Shown piece after piece: positions 13,912 to 30,854 of a stretch of DNA of 64,000 bases. The position numbers and the translations under genes were made by a program. The notes under the pieces are model-generated. The model had not been told where the DNA came from and ran no database searches. It saw nothing but the letters and a program-made list of their open reading frames with translations. Numbering within the stretch: position 1 is the first letter of the stretch; each line of letters begins with the position of its first letter. This DNA comes from Blastocystis sp. Blastoise. Taxonomy: Eukaryota; Sar; Bigyra; Opalinata; Blastocystidae. The stretch covers positions 186,001-250,000 of the forward strand of contig JBBPEB010000032.1 in NCBI GenBank assembly GCA_039096225.1, read 5' to 3'.

Positions 13912-14568
13912 TATATATTAAATTATCAAAATAGAACTTGTTTAATTCGAGAATAGGATGAAATTCCAGTAGTTCCGTATTTTTTTGGCTTACGGTTTTT
14001 AATTATTTTTTCTTTTCTAAAAGAAAGAATGAGATTCCCGTAGAATTCGTTATAAGGATCGAATAGAACAACAAGTAGAATTTTAAATTTTTATATGTTT
14101 TCATGTGATATTCTTCTCTATCCATTTATATTCTAAAGAATCCTTTTACTCAAACTAAGTTTAATATTTTTTAATTATATGCCACAACAAATAGAATCTC
14201 ATGTACAGTCATTCATTATCAGATGAAAGTCTTAAATATGTTTTTTATGCATGCTTCTATGTTATTATGAAATCATAGAATGCGAATTTATTAGGAATAA
14301 GCAAATAAATCCAAAGTGGTTAGTGTTTTAGTATAATAATTCAGTTGATAAATAAATATTATTTTGAACCATGATAGATAATAATAGTAGATCTCCAAAA
14401 AACATTTATAAATGAATAATAAATCAGGATATAACATAGAAATAAAAAATATATAAATAGATTCTGCATTTTTCATTTTACCCTTCAAAATATTTAAATA
14501 ATCCAGTGAATTTCCAAAAAACAGAATATTTTCTATTCAACGTCATTTCTAATTTTATCACTTAAAGA
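13912..14568. other. Divergent upstream region RER1/PTH2
   Basis: Spacer between two divergent genes; presumed promoters at either end. No conserved ORF seen. Confidence 0.55.
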
Positions 14569-16181
14569 ATGCCATTTAAACAAATAGGAGTGGGGTTTAT
14601 CGCAGGTGCTGCAACATCTCTAGCATTAGTAGGACTTTATAACCATTTTCACATGAAATCTGAAAAAAAGATGCTTATAACACCAAAAAAAAATGAGCCT
14701 GTTGAAAAAAAGAAAGTAATTGAAAAGAAGGAAGAAAAAGAAAAGAAAGAGGAAGTTAAAAATGAAAAGCCCCTAGTGTTACCTGAATCAGAAGATGAAG
14801 ACGAGTATTCTCCAGAAGAAATTGAACGTCTCAATAGATTATTAGATAAATATGATGGAGAAAGTTTCAAAATGGTATTATGTGTTCGTAATGATCTTGG
14901 CATGCAAAAAGGTTTATATATATATTATTTATATTTATACATGAAAAGGACTTTATCAGAATTTTATTTTATTGTCTTTTTTTTTATTATCTACAGGGAA
15001 AATGTGTGCTCAATGCGCTCACGCTGCATTAGGTGCTTATGAAGAAGCTATGTGCAGAGATGATATGGAAGGTATTATTATGTTTATTATTATATTTATT
15101 ATGTTTATTATGTTTATTATGCTTATTTTTATTACTGTATTTATTATAATTTTTATTATTATATTTATTATATTTATTATTATTATTATTATTATTACAG
15201 ATTTTACTATAATTTTTATTATTATATTTATTATGTTTATTATATTTTTATTATTGTTTTTATTGCATTTATCATTTTAATATTATATCTATTATAATTT
15301 TATTTTTCTAATATTTATATATATTAATTTACTTAGAAATTGTGGATTTATGGGAGTTTTCTGGTTGTGCAAAAATAGCATTGAAAGTCAATTCTCAGGA
15401 AGAATTAGAAGAAATTGAGAAAGATGCTGAAGCCAAAGGATTGAATCATTATTTAGTAGTATATATATATATATTGTTTTCATCTAATATATATTTTCAA
15501 TAGTATGCTTATATTCTATAATGTTTCTTTTATTATATTATAGTATATTATATATAATATACTTGTTCATTATTCTAAGTCTACTTTATTTCATTTTCTC
15601 TTTATACTATTACTCTCTACTATTATGAATACTTTTAGTGTGATGCAGGAAGGACACAAGTAGCTCCTGGTATATATATATATCATTAATCTATCTTCTT
15701 TCATATCTCCATTAATTTCTATTATAAGGTTTATTCTACATTTCATACACATATTATTATTCTTATTATATTAGTTATTCTACTTAGATTTATTATTATA
15801 ATACTTATTATCTACATATTATTATAATACTTATCATAATACTTATTATAATACTTATTATAATACTTATCATAATACTTATTATAATACTTATTATAAT
15901 ACTTATCATAATACTTATTATAATACTTATTATAATACTTATCATAATACTTATTATAATACTTATTATAATACTTATCATAATACTTATTATAATACTT
16001 ATCATAATACTTATTATAATACTTATTATAATACTTATTATAATACTTATTATAATACTTATCATAATATACTTCTTATTCTATAGGTAGTTTGACTGTA
16101 TGTGCCGTTGGTCCTGCTATTGCTTCTAAAATCGATGAAATCACTGGACCTAAGGGAAGTCATCCTCTTAAATTACTTTAA
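14569..16181 (+). CDS. PTH2: Peptidyl-tRNA hydrolase 2 (PTH2), membrane-anchored
   Basis: PTH2 cleaves peptidyl-tRNA released from stalled ribosomes. The start ATG 14569 gives an N-terminal hydrophobic segment, IGVGFIAGAATSLALVGLY, followed by a long Lys/Glu linker. This matches the anchor-plus-linker layout of human PTRH2, which sits in the mitochondrial outer membrane. The catalytic domain starts at FKMVLCVRNDLGMQKGKMCA (Lys and Asp of the active site), then QCAHAALGAYEEAM (the Gln-x-x-His-Ala motif). It continues with LWEFSGCAKIALKVNSQEEL, the CDAGRTQVAPGS block, and VCAVGPAIASKIDEITG, ending HPLKLL at TAA 16179-16181. At least five exons; the intron before the last exon carries the minisatellite at 15831-16068. 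Confidence 0.92.
15831..16068. repeat. 12-bp minisatellite YATAATACTTAT in PTH2 intron
   Basis: About 20 copies of a 12-bp unit differing almost only in the first base (C or T). The C and T units follow a C-T-T order over four successive blocks, giving a 36-bp higher-order period. It lies wholly inside the last PTH2 intron and generates a spurious Ile/Ser frame on the - strand. Confidence 0.92.
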
Positions 16182-17006
16182 AGCATAGTATACTTGAATT
16201 CAAGTCATTCAATCCTTTTAACAATTCATGTAAACATACTACTTTTTAATGTTTTCTAATCATATACATTTATTATATATTTTCTTGTCTTGTTTATACA
16301 ATTATTATGAACTAGTGTGAACTATTAGATACTGTTTATTGCTTTTGTTATTCTAAACCATAAATATATATATATATATTCTCTGATAATTCTAAAAAAG
16401 ATTTCATAGAATGCTAAATGAATGAAGAAACTAACAAAACATAAATATAGATTCGCATGTATTGAAATTTATGCAATACAATCAAAGCATAAAAAAAGAT
16501 AATAATAAACCATAAAAACACTTTTATTATTCATATATCTACAATAATTATATCAAGATATATAAATAGATTTAAAAAAAAACTAATTTATTTTTATCCA
16601 ATTAATAGATATATATAGTGAACGTTTACAATAGTAGGTATATAGATATAGTATAATAAAAAGCATAAATACAGTAACAAAAGTCAAAATACATTATATT
16701 TAAATATAGAATAATTAAATATATATATAAACATTAGAATAGAATAGTACATAAGAAGAAAAGAATAATAAAAAATGAAAAAAGTGTATATTACATAATA
16801 GAATTACTAGACTACAAATGTCATGAAGACACTACAATCAGAAAAAAGATATATAGAAGAAGAAGAAGAAGAAGAAGAAGAAGAATATATATAAAGTCTC
16901 TTATAAGAGGATAGAATAGAGAAAAAAAAAGAAAGGAAAGAATATAGTTTATACTAGGGCACACACTTATATATATATATATACATATAGATACTAAATC
17001 CTATAA
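16182..17006. other. Convergent intergenic spacer with (AGA)n tract
   Basis: Spacer between converging PTH2 and kinase genes. T-rich to about 16360, then A-rich. Includes an AGAAGAAGA tract at about 16855-16884. Nothing coding seen. Confidence 0.6.
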
Positions 17007-19665
<2,659 letters not shown>

Positions 19666-21086
19666 TTTTTATATCCTTTGTTCTAACTAGTTCCTGATAA
19701 GAAAATATTAAAATAAAAGCACAAAAATAAAAGAAAAACTAGTCTATATATATTTTGAAATGAAACATATCTTCTTCACTAGAAACTTTACATGACCTCC
19801 CTATTATTTGAAAATAATCACGGTTCTACGAGTTATACATATAGGATTGAGAAGAATTCATTACTGTTTTTCTATAGGAGAAACTGACACCTATCTGATT
19901 GGCTAGATAATCATCTTATAGAAAGTTTATTGGATAAAAGACTATATCCATCAAATAATATAATCTCAAGTATTTATTACGTATTTTACAAAACAAAACA
20001 ATCCTTTCTGTTTTAGTATTTTGTTGTTTATTTTGTTTTCTAAAAATCGAATGAATAATGATAATGCTTATTCTTAAACTATTCTTACCAAAAATTTATA
20101 AACGAAAAATAGTTATCTGTGAATTGATTTCTTCTTTTAAAAACAAATAACTATTGTTATACTATTTCTTAATCAATTTTTAAAAAATATATTACTCCAA
20201 ACAAATAAATTGTTGATGATGAATCAGATATTCATTTCACAAAAATGTTCACAACGTACTCAAATTAAAAGCATATAAAACGAGTATATGAATATCATAA
20301 ATATCAACGATCATCCAAATAATATTCCATGTATTCTTATTTATTAGAAATATTTGAATAATATAATAGTTTTGAATTACCTCTTCTTATGTGTTATCTT
20401 CATTTTTTAAAATTAAAAGCTCAGATTTATATCTAATTAAACAGATTCATCATCTATTGATTAGCTTTAATGTTCATTTCGTTCTTAGCTATAAAAAAAA
20501 TTAAGATACTATTGACAATACTGTTTTTATTATTCCATTATAGATAAAACCAATAAAACATATAGAAGAAATATATAAACACATTTTCCATCATCTATCA
20601 ATAATAAAAAAAGAACAGAAACAGAAATATAAGCACTTCCATGTTTTTAACATGAATATAGTTTAAAAATTTCTATGCAGCTGTCAATTGAGGCAGTGCT
20701 GGTGTGTATGTGTGTATCCATTACGCAGTAGTAAAACAAATCAAAGATTTTTTCATTAGTGTGATTTAGTTATTGCTTGAATAAAATGGCGTGATTATTT
20801 AAAGTCAATATTTTCTTTTATATCTTGAATATATTTGATGATCAAAAAAATGATTTAAAAGCAATCTGTAAACAATCAAACATTGTGTCTATGAATTTTC
20901 ACGGGACATTTTTCCATATTTTATTATGGTCTCAATAATCTAATGAACCAATAATCTTCTGTATTTTTGCTAATTAGGGCTCCATTTTGTCCTATTTCTT
21001 ATAATTAGTCCATAAATATATTGAATAAGAGTTCCCTGTTGAACTAATTACCTTAGATATTATTTATTTATTATATTAAATGCAAG
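19666..21086. other. Divergent intergenic region, 1.4 kb
   Basis: Between the kinase and the Myb gene, transcribed away from each other. Less repetitive than other spacers, with a short GC-richer patch near 20680-20725 (CAGTGCTGGTGTGTATGTGTG). No ORF with real-protein composition and no tRNA fold seen. Presumably promoters and 5' UTRs. Confidence 0.55.
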
Positions 21087-22452
21087 ATGGACTCCGTCAA
21101 TTCTTATTCTGAAGAGACAAATAAAGTCCCAATCAAAAACTATTCCAAAAAAGCTTTGGCATCTGCTTCAAATTCTATTGTATGTTTCTTGATTTTTATT
21201 ATTCGGTCATCATTTTCCTTTATATAGAAATCAAGCAAAACACAAGTTCTCAATTCAAATACTCGGAAAACTGCCAAGAGAACAAAAAGAACAAAGACGA
21301 GTGAAAAAGATAAAGACGATATTAAGTGTATTTTTTTAAATCTTTCATACCTGAATTTAATTTCTTTTTTAATATATAGCTGTAGCTAATACTAAGCATT
21401 CTAATAAAGAATACAAATTACCGACGTATGTATAAATTTGCATTCTAGGTATAAATTATATAGAGAACGAAAAATAAAACGTCGATGGACAGAAGATGAG
21501 AAAGCACGTTTAGAGAGTGCAGTATACCAGTATGGGTGTGACTGGCGCAAAGTTTCAAGCAATATCTTTTTAACTTTTAATAACCATTATTATATATATT
21601 ATTTTATTTTATTTCTTAATTTATATACTTGTTTCAAGTAGAGATCCAACAAGCTGCAAAGAAAAATATGATTCAATGCAAGATAACTCCAAGAAAGTAT
21701 ATAACTATTCGCTATAAACAATTGTTTTATGTTCATTCTATATTATTATAATATATTATTTATAGGGTCATTTTACTAAAGAAGAAGATGTACTAATTAC
21801 AAAATTAATCGAAGAATATAAACAAACAGATACATATAAGAAAACAAAAATCATCCCTTATAAGGAGATTTCTCAGAATTTACCTGGACGAACTAGTAAG
21901 TCAGTTCGTTATCGATGGAAAAATCATCTAGATCATGGCGTGAAAACAGAGTATTTATTTATTTTTATTATTATTTTCTTTAAATTTTATTTTTTTATTT
22001 TTTTATTTATTTATTTATTTTTTTAATTTTTAAATTTAGATTTAAATTTTATTATTATTATCCTATAAATTATAGTGAGCCAAGTCGTGAAGAATATGAA
22101 CTTTTAGCATATTTGGTTCCGAAATATCATTTCTCGTACTCTCAAGTAGCAAGAGTATATCTATTTATCTTATATATATATAGAATTATTCTTATATATA
22201 TATATATATAGAAATTGAAGAATCGAACGGATGATTGGATTCGTAGAAAATATAAATGTTTATGTACTTTGAATGTATATATATATATATATTAATATAT
22301 ATATATATCTGTAGGCCTTTCTTCCCCTTCCTCCCCGTGAGACGGTGCGTCACAAACGTCGTAATAATAAGAATCAGTTCATGCCTGCTGCTGACATCAT
22401 GCGTTTATACCCCCAACAGAAGCGTTTCTATGAAGATGAAAGTGATGTTGAA

Positions 22453-22497
<45 letters not shown>

Positions 22498-23229
22498 GAT
22501 GCTAATACGAATAATGATGATATTTCCACTATGAATACTCCTATGTCATTCTCTCCTGATTCTCTTATTTATCCCTCCTTAAAGGATGAATATAGTATTA
22601 AAGGCAGTTTCTCTTCGTCTACTCTCTCTGCCTCCTCCCCTTCGGCCATCTCCTTTGAGCCACCCAGAAATACTCACTCTGTACCCTTTGTCATAGAGAC
22701 TACATGTACTAAAGAGACGCTGTCTGCTGCTCAACCTCTCGCTGAGGATATTAGTATATCTCTTGAACTACAGGATATCATAGATAGTCTTGTAGATGCA
22801 GTAGTTATGGATGGTCTAGCTGCCGATAATAGAAGTACCAATAATACTAATACTGTGAATAATCGTAATGCTCTCGCCGAATGGGAGTATTCTGATAATT
22901 CAGGTAGTATTGATAATATGATCTTAGCAGATCCGTTTTTTGCTTCCTTATTTACCGATAGAACGAAATCTGATCATAACTACACCGTCCATGAAGATCT
23001 TATGAATGCTTTCGGTTCTTACCAAGGTTCTAGTGCTGCTTCCTCTCCTTTCACCGCCTCTACTGATTCTATCAATTTCTCCTCTCCATTCTCCTCCTTT
23101 TCTCAAGGATCCTTCGTTCCTATGTCTGCATCTACTCTTCCTTCCTCTTATCCTTCTGGATCTCTACTTAATACAAATATAAATAACTATACTAATGAAT
23201 ATACTCCTTTGTATGCAAACTCTATGTAA
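21087..23229 (+). CDS. Myb-repeat DNA-binding protein with acidic and Ser-rich tail
   Basis: A probable transcription or chromatin factor. Start ATG 21087 (MDSVNSYSEETNKVPIKNYS); an ATG at 21080 is out of frame and closes quickly. After a Lys/Arg/Thr-rich exon that looks like a nuclear signal, three Myb/SANT-like repeats follow across several exons: KRRWTEDEKARLESAVYQYG with CDWRKVSS, then GHFTKEEDVLITKLIEEYK with ISQNLPGRTSKSVRYRWKNH, then SREEYELLAYLVPKYHFSYS with LKNRTDDWIRRKYK. The tryptophans or their replacements and the R-T-x-x-x-V-R-x-R-W-K element are typical. The last exon (about 22316-23229) has an Asp run at 22452-22495 and a 230-residue Ser/Thr/Asn-rich tail, a likely activation or disordered region. 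Confidence 0.82.
22452..22496 (+). repeat. (GAT)n coding microsatellite, poly-Asp
   Basis: Fourteen consecutive GAT codons, flanked by GAA, in the Myb-repeat protein. Pure GAT usage suggests slippage rather than old selection on Asp alone. Confidence 0.93.
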
Positions 23230-26200
23230 CAAACAGCTTTTTAGTATAAGTAAATAGAAAACAAAATCTCTTAGTCTTTATTTTTGTATTATTCTATTTA
23301 TTATCTCCTCTTTATTCCTATCTCTTATATGTCGTAAATCAGTAAGATTAGATTATTCATCTTCTCATTCCCGCGGTAATTGTCACCTCTACTCAAGTAT
23401 ATTCTGCGTTACATATATCTTTCCCTTTAGAAGAAATTATATTCTTATATATATATAAATATATTGTATCAAATATATATATCTGTTCTTCTCTATTGAA
23501 AAGTCTTCTTCTTCTCTGTGGCTTTCAATACCTATACTTATTATATTTATTCTTCTATACAATTTATGAGTATATTTGTTATTTCCTTATATATATAACG
23601 ATTTATCTTATTTTATTTTCCTTCTTTTACCTATATCTGTCATTTCCGACAACGTTCTTTATAAAGCACTTCTTTCTGTCTTTCACCTTGAGAGTTCATT
23701 TATACTCTGTATTTCTCCCTCTATATATATTCTCTGTTCGTCACTCTTTTTGATTACTCTCTTTTTGATCTCTATCATTTATTATTATTATTATTATTTC
23801 TATTGTATACATATATTTTACTCTATGTATCTATTATATATATATATATAACCGTTTTTATGAGCATGATTTAATTATCGTTACATCGATCAAACAATGC
23901 TTCTTTATATATAAACACTTTTCTTTTAATGGTTATACACCTATATACTCTCTATTTTATATTGTTTTTTATTTCTATATATATATATATAACATATGTG
24001 AGGGTAATACTATTTCTTCTCTCCTTATCTCTAATGATTAACAATTAAATAATAAGAATATACACTTAAGGTCACTTTGACCTTATTCTATATATATATA
24101 TATACTGTCAGTCTCCGATTTATATGGAACTGTGTTTTAATAAATATATATATCTTTTTATGTTTATTAATTGTTAATTGTTTCTTTCTATCACATTAAA
24201 TAATATATATGTATAATATTATTTACATATATATTTTTGCTATATTTTGATGTGATAATAATTCGTATTTTTTATCATAACTATGTCTCCTATTGTTCTA
24301 TATACATATATATATGATTTCATCTATTTCACAAGAAGTTACCTTATTAAACGTCATCGCTATCTACCTGTCTATCTCTATATTGTATAATTATATATAC
24401 ATATATATATATTTCAAGTATCATATCACATTCTCATAGCAATACTTCCTGTGTGTTTATTATTATTATTGGTATTATTATTATTTGCATTTATATTTCT
24501 CGAAGTTGCAGTTCTTCGACTTTTTGCTATCTTACTGCTATTCAACACTCTTTTTAACACTATTATGGGTGATCTATATACTCTTGTATCTCCTATACAT
24601 TTGCATTTAGTAACATTATAAATTATTTTCTTCAGTTTTTTGTACTATTTCATATTTTTCGTCTTTATATAATATATTGTCATTTCTTTGTTCTTCATCG
24701 AATTCTATTCCATTTCATATTTTCTTTTACCCGTATATTTCAAAATTTTCATACTTTTTTATTTCAATTGATTGCCTACTTATATATATATTTTATTACG
24801 TTGTTTTTTTTTTTTTTTTAATAATAATAATAATAAATATTATTATTATTTGTATTTAATTAATAATTTTAAATATATATAATTATATATATATACCATC
24901 TTTTTACTTTGTTTCTAATTTTATATTTTACTCATTTTTATTCATGTTTCACTATGTTTCACTAGTTTTATCACTCCATATCTTTTTGGATCATAAATCG
25001 TGAAGCAACAATATATATGTACCTATATATATTCTATATACATATACTCACTTTATTGCATATCTATAATATATATATATAGTTTTTATTTTTTGTATTT
25101 ATTTTTTCTTATGCAATAGCAAATAATATGAATAATCATTTTTTTTTTTTTTTAATATAAAACCATTTTTTTCTTTATGTACTTCATTTTGCAATGGCTT
25201 GTTTATAATCAATGAGAGTCATTCGTTTTTATTCTATATAATACATTTCTTTTTTCTTTTTATTATACTATTTAATCATGCATTCATTCTTAACTATAAG
25301 TTTTTTGTAGCTCAGTTCAAAATTACCATAATGATATTATGTTAGTGTTAGTATATTCATTCACTCAAGAATGATTCCTATTTATTATGCTCAATTTCTT
25401 GACTGATATAAATCATATATTATTTATGAATATTTTATTAACTTCAATAATATTTATATATTATTTTCTTTATATATATATATATTTCTTAAAGCAACCC
25501 TTTGGTTTTCTAATTTATTATCTATAAGAATAAATATACATTTATATGTTCTTATATAACGAATTTAAACGTTTATTATTTTTTTTTTTTTGTTGTTGTG
25601 TTAATTTGTATATTCATTATTATTATATACATTACTAATTGTCAATTATCTATAGTATTTACTCTTATAACTTCATTGTATTATATTATATTCTTATACA
25701 TAATAATTAATAGAACTGTACTAACAGTATAATCATTTGAGCAGCAGTTATTTTTTTTTTTTTATATCTTTATACTACTTTCATTTTCGTGTAAATGTCA
25801 TATATAATTGTTAAGGGTATTCATATCCTTTGTCTTATTAATAAATCATTTGTTTATATTCTTTTCTCTTGATAGACACATAAATAGAACTATAACATCA
25901 TAAATTATTCATAAGAGAATCAGAGAAATATTCATATATAATACTATTCTATATTTAAGAATAATATGTTGACAGTATTACTTGTTTAAATTATTCCAAC
26001 GAGTATTACTTATTTAAAACCATATAATTCACAATCACAAATAGAACAAATAGTATATTTAAAAACTATCCTATAACTTTTATAAACCCACAAGTTTTTG
26101 GAAAAATGCTTTTAATTTTTCTTCTTTAAGTATATATATAGTGAAATAGGTATTATTTTTATACATACAACTAATAACTATGACAATTAAATGAATCTAT

Positions 26201-27040
26201 AAAGTAAATAATATGTTTGTATTCATCATTCACAGTAATATATATATATATTATAGATATATATAGATTCTATTACCTTAATAATTCAATAAAATAATGT
26301 TTCTAAAGTACAAACAGATAATAATCTCTAAGTATCTATTATAAGAAATACTATTTGTTTTATTCTTTTATATTATAAGAATTACACATAAAAATCTACA
26401 TTATATGATAACTTAATAGACACTTACATGACATATGAAATATTACACTAAATTACTATTATTTGATAAACTAATAAGTGCCAAATTATTTGAAGATGCT
26501 CATACAACTTATTATCTACAAGGTAAACAAAAAAGGAACAGAATATCTTCAAATGAATCCCCTAGCAAAAAGAAAAATCATCGAATAGTCACTTCTACGT
26601 ATTGAATAGCATAAAATTAATATATAGTTAAGTGTTTAACATGAAGTTTTAGATAATTTATAACACGATTAATATCCACCAACAATAACTTGTTTTTAAA
26701 TAGCAAATCATATCAGAATCATCTTTCCTTTTCATAATCGCATGTTAACTAATTATTAATATAAACAAGTGATGAGTATTTAAATTACGATGACGATAAA
26801 TCCTAAAAATTTAAAAAAATAATAATGTGGAAACGAATGGCTTCTCTCTAATGGAAACACAATTCAATACTGAAACTTGTTTTACTTTTTCGTTTCGTTT
26901 ATAACATCATATAATTTTTTGAACTTAGATTCAGATTGATATTAGCATTTTTCAAAAGAAAGTATATAAAATAAAATATATTCAATAACATTATATAAAA
27001 GGAATTATATCTTCTGTACAATTATCTTATCATACTCAAA
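23230..27040. other. 3.8-kb gene-poor region with a T-to-A skew switch
   Basis: No ORF here has real-protein composition. From 23230 to about 25860 the + strand is T-rich, with poly-T runs near 24808, 25138, 25580 and 25750 and TATATATA blocks every 100 to 200 bases. From about 25900 it becomes A-rich. CCGCGG occurs at 23371-23376. The first part could include the 3' UTR of the Myb gene or a non-coding transcript with intron-like blocks; the second part presumably holds the promoter of the BTB/LRR gene. Confidence 0.5.
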
Positions 27041-28488
27041 TGAATCCTATTCATTCAAACGAAGATAAATCATGGAATCTAGACAAAGAAAATTACTGTA
27101 TTATAATAAATAGAACTACACATTTCTACTATTTTTCTAGTCCTATTTCGTTTTCAAGAAGAGAATACATGTATCGTATCAAGTGAATTTCTTAAAAAAT
27201 GTCCTGAATGTATTTTAAGTCATTTTAGTCAATTAGATGAAGAAGATAAAGACGAAGGCATTTTTGTTGATTTTACTGTTCATTATCCCAATATATTGAT
27301 ATCTATGATTAATGGAGAATATAATGAAAAGTATTCAGATGATGATATTGATAATTCTCTTTTGAAAAATGATTTTCTGACCTTGTTTCCTCATAAAAGT
27401 GAAAATAGTGATTTTATTACCAGTATACTATGTAAGCCTATATTTGATTATTGTTCCAAGTCAAATGATAGTATTTGTTGTTGTAATACATACGAATACT
27501 CATATAACTCTGATAATAACTCCGATGCTTCTTATAATATGACTGTAGATACCATGAATTTTCAAGATAAATATGTATATGTAATCTCAGGTATATTACC
27601 ATTTATTTAAAGATTATATATATCTATATATATTTTAGGAAATTTAAATAATACCAAAATCAATGAGTTAAAGAAATTAAGTCGATATTTTGTGTTCTTT
27701 AAGTTTGAAACTGTTTCTATTGAATGTATAATATATATAATTATCTTTATAATAATAATATATATACATATATATAGCTATATTTACTCCTGATCTTGAT
27801 ATAACTACTGTTATTAATAATCAATATTTATCTATTTTCCCTAATCTTCCTTCTTTTTATATCCGATGTATATATATATATATATATTCATTAATTCAAT
27901 CATATCTCACTTAAATCTCTCTAATCATCATAAACATATTTATATAGTTATGTATAACAACAAGAATCATAATGATGTTCATGAAGTATCATTCAGTTAT
28001 ATACAAAAAGAAATGAATTCTTCAAGTATACTTTTATATACTTACTTATATATATATATATAGTGACATATTCTATTTATAAAATGAAGTATATATTAGT
28101 TATTATTATATAATAATTTCTACTTGTAGTCTATATTCTATTTATGATCCTTCTTTTGTTCATTGGATTATGAAGAATCCATTCCAAAATACTATCAAAG
28201 AAATCATATTCAGTATTTTCTATTCAATAAATCGAACACTTCTAATACATAATCAATATAGATAAAATAGCAGATTTAAGACAATATATATATATGTTTA
28301 AAAGCAATGCTTTCCCTGAAATCACTGATATTCATTTCTCTTATGGCATGTTTTCCTATCTATTTCTTCTTCTATTTCTCTAACAATTTATAGATATCTT
28401 AACTCATAAATATGAATATATGATGAAAAGTATAATAAAATCAACAATCCAACTATAAACTGTATCTCCTTTGAAAGTATTCATATAT

Positions 28489-28540
<52 letters not shown>

Positions 28541-30854
28541 TTTTTATAATCATAATAAAAACTCTTATTTTTTCAACATATATAATTCATTTATCTACAT
28601 ATATATTTCCTTATTTATAATACATTACATCTTTTTATTCATGCATAGATACAACTATTGATTCTTTATGTTGTCAACAAATTCCAGTCATTCTTTCTAC
28701 TATCCATTCAAATAACCTTCTAAATATTAATAGGATCTCTTTTCAAAGAGGTATATTTATAAATATACATTTATTATACTTCTATTTCTATAGCTAATAT
28801 TACTAATACATGTCTATTTACTAAATGTCTTAATTATACAAATATATTTGAACAAATCAATATAAAAGGTATTCCAATTTCACATTCCTTTTTATATTCG
28901 TTAATATTCAATTATTTATTAGGAATTAACAAAGATTCTTTATTAGATTTTATTATTTCCATTCAACAAGGATTATTTCAAAATATAAAACATATCGAGA
29001 TGGATGGTATATATATATATATATTAAATCTAACTTTAACAATATTCTTAGATCTTGATCTCTCTATACCATTTAAGGATCTTGTAGGCCTAAAAAAACT
29101 TCTTGACAAAGCTCCTGTTCCTATCTCTATATTATCGATAGGTACACAAGAAGGACAGTATGGTATTTTTGGAACATCTTATAGTCAAAAAACATATAGT
29201 ATATATCACTATATTCGTTAATATAATACATTGATTAATTTATATAGAAGTAAAATGGACTGATTTTTCATTATTATTTCGAGAATTATCTAGTACGGTT
29301 GAAGAATTGAATATTTTAGATAATATTACATCAGAAACAATTAATGATATGACAAACTTATTCAAACCACTAATATTTATGTCTCTTAAGAAACTTCAAC
29401 TTACTTGTAATATTTCTTATATCTTTAATTCATATTAGTTATCATATGAATTGACTATACTATTATTTATATATATAGATAATGAGTCAATGTCTTTTCT
29501 TCCCTCTCTCCTCTTCTTCCTGTCTTCCTCTTTCTATCCTTCCCTTCAAACACTATTTATCAACTCCAAAATTTGCACCTCTTCAATCTCACAAGGAAAC
29601 CAAATCTTCACTTTTAATTCTCTTCAAAATAACCATATTCAACTTCATATGCCCACATTGGTACATCTTCAAGTCTCAAGTATGTAGATATATATACATA
29701 TATATACATTAATAATTCTTCCATTCTTCTTAGAACTTTGTTTTACATCAGAAATACTTCAAATATTCTTAACGTTATTCCTTAATAATTGTCCTTTTCT
29801 TAAAGAACTCACATTTCAAGAATGTAAATTTGATATACAATGTGAAGAAATATTCTATACACTTGCAAATAAAGGACTTTTAAAGAATATTCAACAAATT
29901 AGTTTTGAGTCCATTCTGTTCAATTTCATACCCTCTCGTGGCTTTATATCTGTATTTCTCCCTCGACGATTCGTACATTTAAATAAAGATCAATTAAAAT
30001 CACTTACTAAACTCTATTATTCTAACACTAGTTTTACTGTCGAGGATTTTAAGAGTTATGTTGATCTCTTTATAAAACGAATTATCCCCTCCACTTGTCT
30101 TTCTCTCACAAATCCACAAGTAATCACACATTCTAGTATATATTGTTTATTTTATTATAGAGAATATATCTCTTTTGTCATATCATATCATCAAAAAGAA
30201 CTTTGAATTAATAATTATATATATAATTCTTTATATATCTCTTAGATAAAGATATAATTATCTGCCCTGCAAAAGGAATTGAGTATCTTCTTCAAGCAAT
30301 ACAACAGAAACAACTCACTCATCTTACAATAATTAATCTTAATTGTATATAATAATTATACCACTATATATATATATTCTATATAATGTAAATATCTCCA
30401 GATACATATCTCACATATGATATACTCGTACAAATCAGCACATATTTAAATAAAGAATATCTACCTGAATTATCTCAACTATATATTCATTGTATATTCA
30501 TATTGACACAAATCATTATTCATAACATAATAACTCTATGAATTATATATAGTTAATTGTAATAGTGAAATACTAAATAAAGTACAAAGCATGATAAATC
30601 AAGTAGAATTAGTAATATCAAATCAGTTACATTATCTTCTAATTACCAAAACAACCATTGTAGAAAACAATGTCAATTCTTCTATTCCTAAACAATACAT
30701 GTCTCCTCATGACGATAATCATGAAGAAATCAAAAAAGAGAAGACATTGGGAATCAAACGAAATCACGACAATTCTACAATCATGGAACTTAATACTAAC
30801 CATAATGATAATGATAATGATTATTATCAAAACAAACCAAAGAAAACCAAATAA
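27041..30854 (+). CDS. BTB/T1-like plus leucine-rich repeat protein
   Basis: A multi-exon gene starting near 27041 (MNPIHSNEDKSWNLDKENY) with an intron at about 27089-27142. The first domain, LFRFQEENTCIVSSEFLKKC, then GIFVDFTVHYPNILISMING and TKINELKKLSRYFVFFKFE, follows the plan of the KCTD/T1 type of BTB fold, in which an F-x-x-I-x-x-x-L-x-G strand-helix is followed by E-L-x-x-x-A-x-Y-F. It is an inference from pattern, not a strong motif hit. From about 28640 to 30430 many short exons encode irregular leucine-rich repeats such as FSLLFRELSSTVEELNIL and NCPFLKELTFQECKFDI. The final exon ends in a Lys-rich, Asn/Asp-rich tail (NKPKKTK) at TAA 30852-30854, possibly a nuclear signal. Such proteins often act as adaptors. 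Exon limits in the middle are uncertain. Confidence 0.6.
28488..28538. repeat. (TA)n tract in intron
   Basis: Uninterrupted TA run of about 25 units in an intron of the BTB/LRR gene. Confidence 0.9.

Noticed and set aside
15808-16065. Ile/Ser repetitive protein on the minus strand; also considered as a CRISPR array
   Set aside because: A perfect 12-bp minisatellite inside an intron, without unique spacers; not CRISPR and not a gene.
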